Shown here piece by piece: positions 57,480 through 64,000 of a stretch of DNA of 64,000 bases. Numbering within the stretch: position 1 is the stretch's first letter; every line of letters starts with the position of its first letter. Below the pieces are notes generated by a model that made no database searches, was not told the DNA's origin, and saw only the letters and a program-made list of their open reading frames with translations. Both the position numbers and the translations under genes were made by a program. Origin of the DNA: Notamacropus eugenii (lineage: Eukaryota > Chordata > Mammalia > Diprotodontia > Macropodidae); assembly GCF_028372415.1 (NCBI RefSeq), contig NC_092874.1:238926069-238990068 (forward strand). The letters run 5' to 3'.

Positions 57480-58555
57480 GTGCCTGTCTCTTCAATAGGC
57501 AATAATAACACTTTATTCCAGATTGAATTGACTTTCAATTTATTGTCCACACAACATGACACAAATAATTGTTCATGCCTTGTAATATATTATATAACAC
57601 TAGAACAAAGAGTAGCAAAGGAATGAAGAGAGATCACAGGGGAAAGGGGAACCACTGTGGGACTATGTTGACTGTAAGTGTTCAATGTCTACTTACTTTT
57701 TGGTAAATGGAGGAATACAGAATTTTTTTTTTGATTGGCTGCTGAGTCAGAACTGACAAGATCCTCAAAGATCAGGCAGAAAAAGACTAAGTCCCCCAGT
57801 TCTCCTAACTCAATCATGGGGACACCCTTTCAATTCTAACTCAGCAAACAATCAAAAGTCCTTTTTTCACCACACAGGCAAGCAGAAAGAGACAGTTGTA
57901 GGATGTCTGCACATACTCTGAAGTTCGTTTGAAAGAATACATCAGCGAGTCCTCTGCATGTGCACCAATTAAGATAACAAATGCAAGGCATATTGCAAGC
58001 CTTAACCCACTATATAAATGCTAATTGTTGCTGTCATCATCATAATTATCATCACTATGATTAGGACTAGATTCTCATTGGCCACTCTCCTGCCATTACA
58101 AATGTTCAATTTGTTGCATTGATGCGTGGTATTAAGTTTGTAGTAAAACATTTGGTTTTTTTAAGACATATATGTCACATATATATTAAATATGTTAAAT
58201 ATAAACTATATTTATATTAAGAGAGTTGTTTTTCATTTTTTTTTTCAGTTCCAGAAATCAGCTCACAACCGTGTGCTCTATTTCTAAAGGAAACCAGGCA
58301 TTTTGAGTGTCTGGGAGGGAACCGATGGGACTGATGGCAGCCTTGTGCATCTTGTTCATTTGGCCTCCTGCTATAGGGATCAGTAAGAGGAAACTGATGT
58401 AGGAAGGAGGGAGCTGAGAACACTGAGTAAATGTGGGCAGGGTTGTAGAGTCCTAGTGAGCCAATGATAAACTTTCAAGCCCAGGAAGTTGTTTTTTCTT
58501 AATTTGTCTGTAAAGTTAAAGTTATGAAGTTCAAATTTCTGAGGGATTGGGTCAA
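57480..58555. other. Unique sequence, no feature seen
   Basis: No element or gene recognised. Slightly GC-richer at 58,250-58,400. Confidence 0.45.
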
Positions 58556-58559
58556 AAGA

Positions 58560-58740
58560 GAGAACTTAACTGAGATTTGTCCAAAAGTCTTAGAGATTCC
58601 ACCACTAACTAGTTTCCACCAACTAGCTTTGAGATGTTGAGGATGTCACAACTTCTGTGATCCTCAGTTTCTTTGTCTACAAAATGGGGGAAGGGGAGCT
58701 CCAATTCTATAATTCTATGAAAAGCCAACTCTTTTTCTTC
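58560..58740 (+). repeat. MIR-type SINE fragment
   Basis: 'gatcctcagtttctttgtct', 'caaaatgggggaaggggagc' and 'ccaattctataattctatga' form the 3' half of a MIR. The head is eroded. Confidence 0.65.
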
Positions 58741-58744
58741 TTTG

Positions 58745-59250
58745 TCATTTTGGAAGTAATGCTGTCAATTTCATTCATTTAAAAAGTAGCTGCATTTACA
58801 CTTAATAAATACTGAAAATACAAAGGTTTATTTATCAAGTATATTTCCTGTCCTGATCTGAGAGGGTAGGGGGAAGAGATGCCATTGGAGGCTTGAATGA
58901 GAACTGAGTCTTCCCTCCTGGCCACAAACTTGACAACTTTCTCCCTTTTCTTCTTTCCTAAATTGGTACTAGGAGCACTTAACTTGAATATATTAAAAAA
59001 TATTCCAGTTTTTTATTAATATTCTTGGCTTATAATTAATGCTTGATTTCCAGGAAACATATTAACAATTTTACTCATTATTACATTTGTCATTAACTTT
59101 GATGTAAACTTTTATTTAACACTAAACTTTATCTCTACCTTTTTAAGATCAAAAAACAAACTTAATGAAAAATCAAATTTACAAATAGAAATGCCTGTCC
59201 TGTTTCTTCTGGGTCTTGCAGGAAATTATGCAGAAAATATAATATCAGTC
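58745..59250. other. AT-rich unique sequence, no feature seen
   Basis: No element or gene recognised. Confidence 0.5.
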
Positions 59251-59256
59251 CATATT

Positions 59257-59869
59257 TGTTGGGATTGGAAGCTCAATTCCGTGTGGACGGTCTCGGGCGG
59301 GTAAAAGTGGGACTTCTAAATCTTAGAGTCTTACGAGGCCCTCCATGAACAGAGGGGATTCGAGAAGGTTAGACTGAGCTAGCTCGGCTAGCTCGGGTAT
59401 TTCCGCCTCTCCCCCGGAGATACGTGATGGGTGGAGTCTCCCTGACCTCGAGGTCGTCCCGGATCTGGGCACACTATTGTTATCTAACAGCACGGTATTT
59501 AGATGCAAACTATGCTGCTGAAGGTTAAGTAGGATTGAGGAAGCCTGAAAGCTCTCTCTTAGCACGTGAGGAGCCAAAGAGGACAGTAGGGCTCCGCTTC
59601 TTTTCTTTCCTCTCTCCCCTCCCCCTCTCTCCCCGCTTGTACTTCTACTTCCAATCCCTTAAGCTTAGCCTCCTTAGGAAATCTCCCCCTCTTCCTCCTA
59701 AGGAAGACCTCCCCTGCACTTGTAACCGAAACCCTGTAATAAAGCTCAACCCTTGTTCGACTCTGGAACGTCCTTTCTCTCATACGTGCATCCGGCGTGG
59801 CCAGCCGAAGACCTCGGAGGTGAGGTAGGAAAGACTCGGGTAGCCCAATACAGGCCTCTAGGCTTGGCA
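59257..59869 (+). mobile_element. Solo LTR of an endogenous retrovirus, copy 2 (class II-like)
   Basis: 613 bp, starting TG ('tgttgggattggaagctc') and ending CA ('ctctaggcttggca'), between 6-bp target copies 'catatt' at 59251-59256 and 59870-59875. AATAAA lies at 59738-59743. Same family as 35182-35790, inserted independently, since its target copies differ. No internal region remains. The 84-103 codon frames in it are chance frames in GC-rich DNA. Confidence 0.88.
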
Positions 59870-60165
59870 CATATTGCCTTTCCTCTCTCTATTCCTTCCC
59901 AGTAGGAACTATACTGATTTTGAAATATATTTATATCTATTCTATTGATTCTCATGATCAATTCAAAATATTTATGTTAAAAGGATATTTTTATGTCAGG
60001 GGACAAGTTAAAATCATTGAAAGAGCTACACAGTGGCCCAAATAAAAGTCACTTATACCATCAAGTTTTGGATTTTTTTATTTATAAAATAGGAATATAA
60101 TTCTTGTATTGCTTGCCCCACAGGGTTGTTATGGGGCTAAAAAGTACTCAAGAACTAAAGTTTAT

Positions 60166-60486
60166 TTTGTTGTTGTTCAGTCATATCCAAATCTTCCTAA
60201 GCACTTTTGTGGTTTTCTTGGCAAAGATACTGAAGTGGTTTGTCATTTCCTTCTCCAGCTCCTTTTACAGATGAGGAAACTGAATCAAACAGGTTAAGTG
60301 GCTTACTAGAGTGGTTTGCCATTTCCTTCTCCAACTCATTTTGCAGATGAGGAAACTGAGGCAACCAAGGTTAAGTGACATGCCCAGGATCATACAGTTA
60401 GTAAAAGTTTCTGAAACTGGATGTGAACTCAGGTCTTTTTCACTCCAGGTCAGGTGGTCAATCCACTTCACCACCTAGCTGCACCT
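60166..60486 (-). mobile_element. BovB/RTE-tailed SINE with a 76-bp internal tandem duplication
   Basis: The plus strand starts in the tail with 'tgttgttgttcagtcatatc' and ends at the head with 'ccacttcaccacctagctgc'. The block 'gtggtttgtcatttccttct ... gaggaaactgaatcaa' (60229-60304) is repeated at 60305-60381, making this copy longer than its relatives. Confidence 0.85.
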
Positions 60487-60549
60487 AAGGCAAAACCTTT
60501 GACAAACCCTATCATACTATCTAAGCTATGTGGATTAAGAACTGGTTTA

Positions 60550-60730
60550 AATGATTAGACTCAAAGACTATTCATTTAGCAAGTCAATGTCAACAGGGAA
60601 AGATCTAACGTATCTAGTGAAATGACCCAGGGAACTCTTCTAGACCCTTTACTGTTCAAACATTTTAATCAGTAACTTGGATGAAGGCATAAATGTCATG
60701 TTCATCAAATTTGTAAATGACATAAAAGAG
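60550..60730 (+). mobile_element. CR1/L3 LINE, reverse-transcriptase fragment, split by HAL1 copy B
   Basis: Translation in shifting frames shows CR1-type blocks in order: a decayed QGTLLGPLLF region ('ccagggaactcttctagacc'), SNLDEGI in 'agtaacttggatgaaggcat', then KFVND, the position of the FADD catalytic motif. HAL1 copy B interrupts it here. The continuation after 63347 is too eroded to follow. Confidence 0.65.
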
Positions 60731-63330
60731 GGGGTGGAGCCAAGATGGTGGTAACAGCACTCACTTTCTAGAGCGCTGCCCCCAAGCCCAGCCAAATGCC
60801 TGTAAAAAATGACTCTAAACAAATTCTGGAGCTGCAGAACCCACAGAATGATGGAGTGAAGCAAATCTCCAGCCCAAGACAGCCTGGAAGGTTGCCAGGA
60901 AGTGTCTATTGAGCCACACAGGAGGCAGGAGACAGTCCAGCATGGGCTGCGAGTGCACAGAGAGGACCTGAGCAGGCCTTGGAGAGACTAAATCTCTCAT
61001 GCCTGTGGCAGTTGCCAAACTTCAGGACCCCAAAACACCAAGGACAAATTGGAAGGTGAGTGGAAAAAGCCTGTGGGACCAGTGTGGGAGAGTGGAGTGA
61101 TCTGGCCTCAGCCCCAGGGCAGCGGAGGGGGAAAAGGGTGGAGGAACTCACAGCAGCCACAGCAGCAGCAGGGGCACAGACAGAGATTGTTTCTGGAGCT
61201 CTAGGCCCACAGATTGTGGAGAAATCAAGCGACTGACAGCATATCCCCCACCCCCACCTTGACAAACAGCTCAAAAGTCAAGTAACTGGCTGGGGAAATG
61301 AGCAAAAACCAGAAAAAAATTCAGACCATAGAATGTTACTTTGGTGACAAGGAAGACCAAAACATGCAAACAGAAGAAAACAAAGTCAAAGTGCCTCCAT
61401 CCAAAGCCTCCAAGAAAGATATGAATTGGTCTAAGGCCATGGAAGAGCTCAAAAGAGATTTTGAAAATCAAGTAAGAGAAGTAAAGCAAAACTTGGGAAG
61501 AGAAATGAGAGTGATGCAAGAAAATCGTGAAAAATGGGTCAACTGCTTGCTAAAGGAGATCCCAAAAAACACCAAAGAAAATAACACTGTAAAAAATAGA
61601 CTAATCCAAATGACAAAAGAGATCCAAAAACCAATGCAGAGAAAAATGCCCTAAAAAGCAGAATTCATCAGGTGGAAAAGGAGATCCAAAAGTTCACTGA
61701 AGAAAATTATTCCTTAAAGAATAGAATGGAGCAGATGGAACCTAATGACATTATGAAAAATCAAGAAATTATAAAGCAAAACCAAAGGAATGAAGAAAAA
61801 GCAGAAAATGTGAAATATCTCATTGGAAAAACAAATCACCTTGAAAATAGATCCAGGAGAGACAATTTAAAAATCATGGGACTACCTGAAAGCTATGTTC
61901 TAAAAAAAAAGCCTAGATATCATCTTTCAAGAAATTATCAAGGAAAACTGCCCTGATATTCTAGAATCAGAGAGTAAAATAAATATTGAAAGAATCCACC
62001 AATCACCAAAGAGATCCCTAAAGCAAAACTCCTAGGAATATTGTAGCCAAATTCCAGAGTTTCCAGTTCAAAGAGAAAAAATTACAAGCAGCCAGAAAGA
62101 AACAATTCCATTATTGTGGAAATACAACCAGGATAACAGAAGATATAGCAGCTTCTACATTAAGGGATCAAAGGGCTTGGAATAGGATATTCCAGAAGTC
62201 AAAGAAACTAGGATTAAAACCAAGAATCAGCTACCCAGCAAACTGTACTTCAGGGGAATAAATAGTCATTCAATGAAATAGAGGACTTTTAAGAATTCTT
62301 GATGAAAAGACAAGAATTGAATAGAAAATTTGATTTTCAAACACAAGAATCAAGAGAAGCATGAAAAGCTAAGCAGGAAAGAGAAATTATAAGGGACTTA
62401 CTAAAGTTGAACTGTTTACATTCCTACATGGAAAGATAATATTTATAACTCTTGAGACTTTTCTCAGTACTAGGTTAGTTGAAGGGATTATATACATATA
62501 GACAGAAGGCATAGGGTGAGTTGAATAGGAAGGGATGATATCTAAAAAAATGAAATTCAGGGGTGAGAGAGTAATATATTGGGAGGAGAAAGGAAGAAAT
62601 GGAATGGGGCAAATTATCCCTCACATAAAAGAGGCAAGAAAAAGATTTTTCAATGGAAGGGAAGAGGGGGAGGTGAGAGGGGGGAGAGTGAAGCTCACTG
62701 TCATCACATTTGGCTTAAGGAAGGAATAACATGCATACTCATTTTGGAATGATAATCTATCTAACACTACAGGAAAGTAGGGGAGAAGGGTAGGGAAATG
62801 ATAGAAGGGAGGTAAATGGGAGGAGGGCATAATTGGAAGGAAATACTTTTGAGGAGGGATAGGGTCAAAAGAGAGAATAGAATAAATGGGGGCAAGATAG
62901 GATGGAGGGAAATACAGTTAATCTTTCACAACATGACTTTTATGGAAGTCTTCTGCATAATTACACATGTGTAATATACATCGAACTGCTTACCGTCTCA
63001 TTGGAGATAGATGGGAAGGGAGAAAGGGAGAGAAGTTGGAACTCAAAAGTTTTAAAAACAAATGTTAAAAATTATTTTTACATGCAACTGTGAAATAAGA
63101 TATACAGACAATGGGGTATAGAAATCTATCTTGTCCTAGAAGAAAATAGAGGGGATGGACATAAGAGAAGGGAGGGGGTATGATAGAAAGGAGGGCAGAT
63201 TGGGGGGAAGGGGTAATCAAAATGCATGCTGTCTTGGGCTGAGTGGAGGGGAGAGATGAAGAGAAAATTTGGAACTCAAAATCTTGTGGAAATGAATGTT
63301 GAAAACTAAAAATAAATTACAAAATTGTTT
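60731..63330 (+). mobile_element. HAL1 element copy B, complete ends, 16-bp target duplication
   Basis: Starts 'ggggtggagccaagatggtg' and ends with 'ttggaactcaaaatcttgtg' and 'aaaactaaaaataaattaca'. It is flanked by a perfect 16-bp duplication, 'aaatgacataaaagag', at 60715-60730 and 63331-63346. Length 2.6 kb. It has a GC-rich 5' region of about 570 bp, an ORF1-like region (61298-62364) and a 3' region of about 970 bp with GA-rich blocks. No ORF2. Collinear with copy A (18786-21640), roughly 80-85 percent by eye. Full-length insertion with an untruncated 5' end. Confidence 0.92.
61298..62364 (+). pseudogene. HAL1 copy B ORF1 (L1 ORF1p-like), decayed
   Basis: The start at 61298 gives MSKNQKKIQTIECYFGDKED, a plausible true N-terminus in good register with copy A. 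A coiled coil follows (AMEELKRDFENQVREVKQNL and on). The first frame ends after 118 codons at 61654. A second open stretch, 61672-61956, covers the rest of the coiled coil and LENRSRRDNLKIMGLPES, the start of the RRM-like domain. A change of frame within the A-run at about 61,903-61,910 then hides the remainder. C-terminal words (LRDQRAWNRIFQ, LGLKPRISYP) are recognisable to a stop at 62362-62364. In L1, ORF1p binds its own RNA as a trimer. Here the reading frame is broken at several points, so no protein of normal length (about 350 residues) is expected. Confidence 0.82.
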
Positions 63331-63346
63331 AAATGACATAAAAGAG

Positions 63347-64000
63347 AGCACAAGACTTAACAAAATGGGCCAAAAAGCTGCCCCAAACTCTATAAGGTGT
63401 GCCCAGAGGGCCCCAGCTAGTACTAGTGCCCAATTTGTACTTCCCCCTTCTGTGCCCCTGTAATGGCAAGTAAAATAGGATCTTTTGCTGTTTTTGTTTT
63501 AGTATAATTAAGAAGTATAATGCCTCTCTTTGAATATGACTGGGGAGGATATTTCCCACCCATTGTCAGGCCTGGAAAGATTTTTAAGAAGGTCCACACC
63601 TTTTGTTAATGAAGCACTGGTTCTCAAGGGATGTGATGCCTTCTGACTCTAAAAAGTGTATAAATACTCTGAGGGTGAGGTTTAATTTGGGGGCTTACTG
63701 ACTGGAAATGTTTTGTTTGGCCAGATGAGGACTCTGGGAACCTGCTAAGGAGCCCCCTGGCTTTGAGAACTCAGATGTCATGCTTCCCTCTCTAGTAATT
63801 ATGGTCAGAGAGTTGGGGTCACACTGTCTGTTGAATTCAGGCAGAGAAAGCCATGTCTGTTGATCTTTAATTTCCCTGTATTTTCTTTGAAGTTCAGGGT
63901 GTTGACTCCCCTGAAAGAGGTGAATGATATATGTGCTTGGTTAAAGGATTTATACATATGCTTGATTAAAGTGATTGTTAACCCTTCAAAAGTTGCCTTT
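63347..64000. other. Unclassified sequence, possibly the start of an LTR-type element cut by the window edge
   Basis: Contains 'aaagtgtataaatactctga', a good TATA-type word, then 'tttgggggcttactgactgg'. This recalls LTR promoter regions, but no end, polyadenylation signal or second copy lies inside the window. The 76-codon minus-strand frame is not recognised. Confidence 0.3.

Noticed and set aside
59535-59870. 97-103 codon frames in the second solo LTR
   Set aside because: Chance frames within a GC-rich LTR; both strands are open and neither matches a known protein.
1-64000. A new multi-gene system (defence, biosynthetic or similar)
   Set aside because: No cluster of intact genes exists; the window is vertebrate repeat-rich DNA with only element remnants and one host pseudogene fragment.

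Overview
This window looks like a mammalian, almost certainly marsupial, intergenic or deep-intronic segment. No intact protein-coding gene could be supported. The evidence for a marsupial is the repeat mix: many old MIR/THER1-type CORE-SINEs and L2 LINEs, CR1/L3 fragments, L1 fragments, an RTE LINE, two kinds of tRNA-headed SINE with RTE/BovB-type tails, and two near full-length HAL1 elements (L1 relatives carrying ORF1 without ORF2). The background is AT-rich and poor in CpG, as in vertebrate gene deserts. The species cannot be fixed from the sequence alone.

Layout: 1-8.1 kb is mostly unique AT-rich DNA with a few MIRs. About 8.2-9.7 kb is the one repeat-poor, GC-rich, CpG-containing island, a candidate promoter or first-exon region with splice-like signals on both strands. 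From 11.2 to 18.7 kb there are nested old LINEs and SINEs (L1 5' pieces, L2, a SINE with a perfect 13-bp target duplication). HAL1 copy A fills 18.8-21.6 kb. From 22 to 26.4 kb lie two small DNA-transposon MITEs (mariner-like, hAT-like), CR1/L3 and L2 pieces and a decayed copy of a Y-box protein gene (YBX3-like). The 26.4-35 kb stretch is unique sequence, microsatellites and a minus-strand L1. From 35 to 43 kb there is a solo LTR, a 5'-truncated RTE LINE with an 11-bp target duplication, L1 pieces and a probable second LTR type. From 46.5 to 53.1 kb is the most rearranged area: a roughly 500-bp segment occurs twice, about 4.9 kb apart, on either side of a broken ERVL-like provirus, and a 45-bp inverted repeat brackets a SINE tail. 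From 54 to 64 kb there are SINEs with internal duplications, a second solo LTR, and HAL1 copy B inserted with a perfect 16-bp target duplication into an older CR1/L3 element.

Nothing here forms an operon-like or pathway-like set of genes. The interest is genomic archaeology (HAL1, nested insertions, local duplications, element mosaics) and one possible regulatory island. All family names come from recognised motifs and layout and were not confirmed by database search. Percent identities are estimates by eye.
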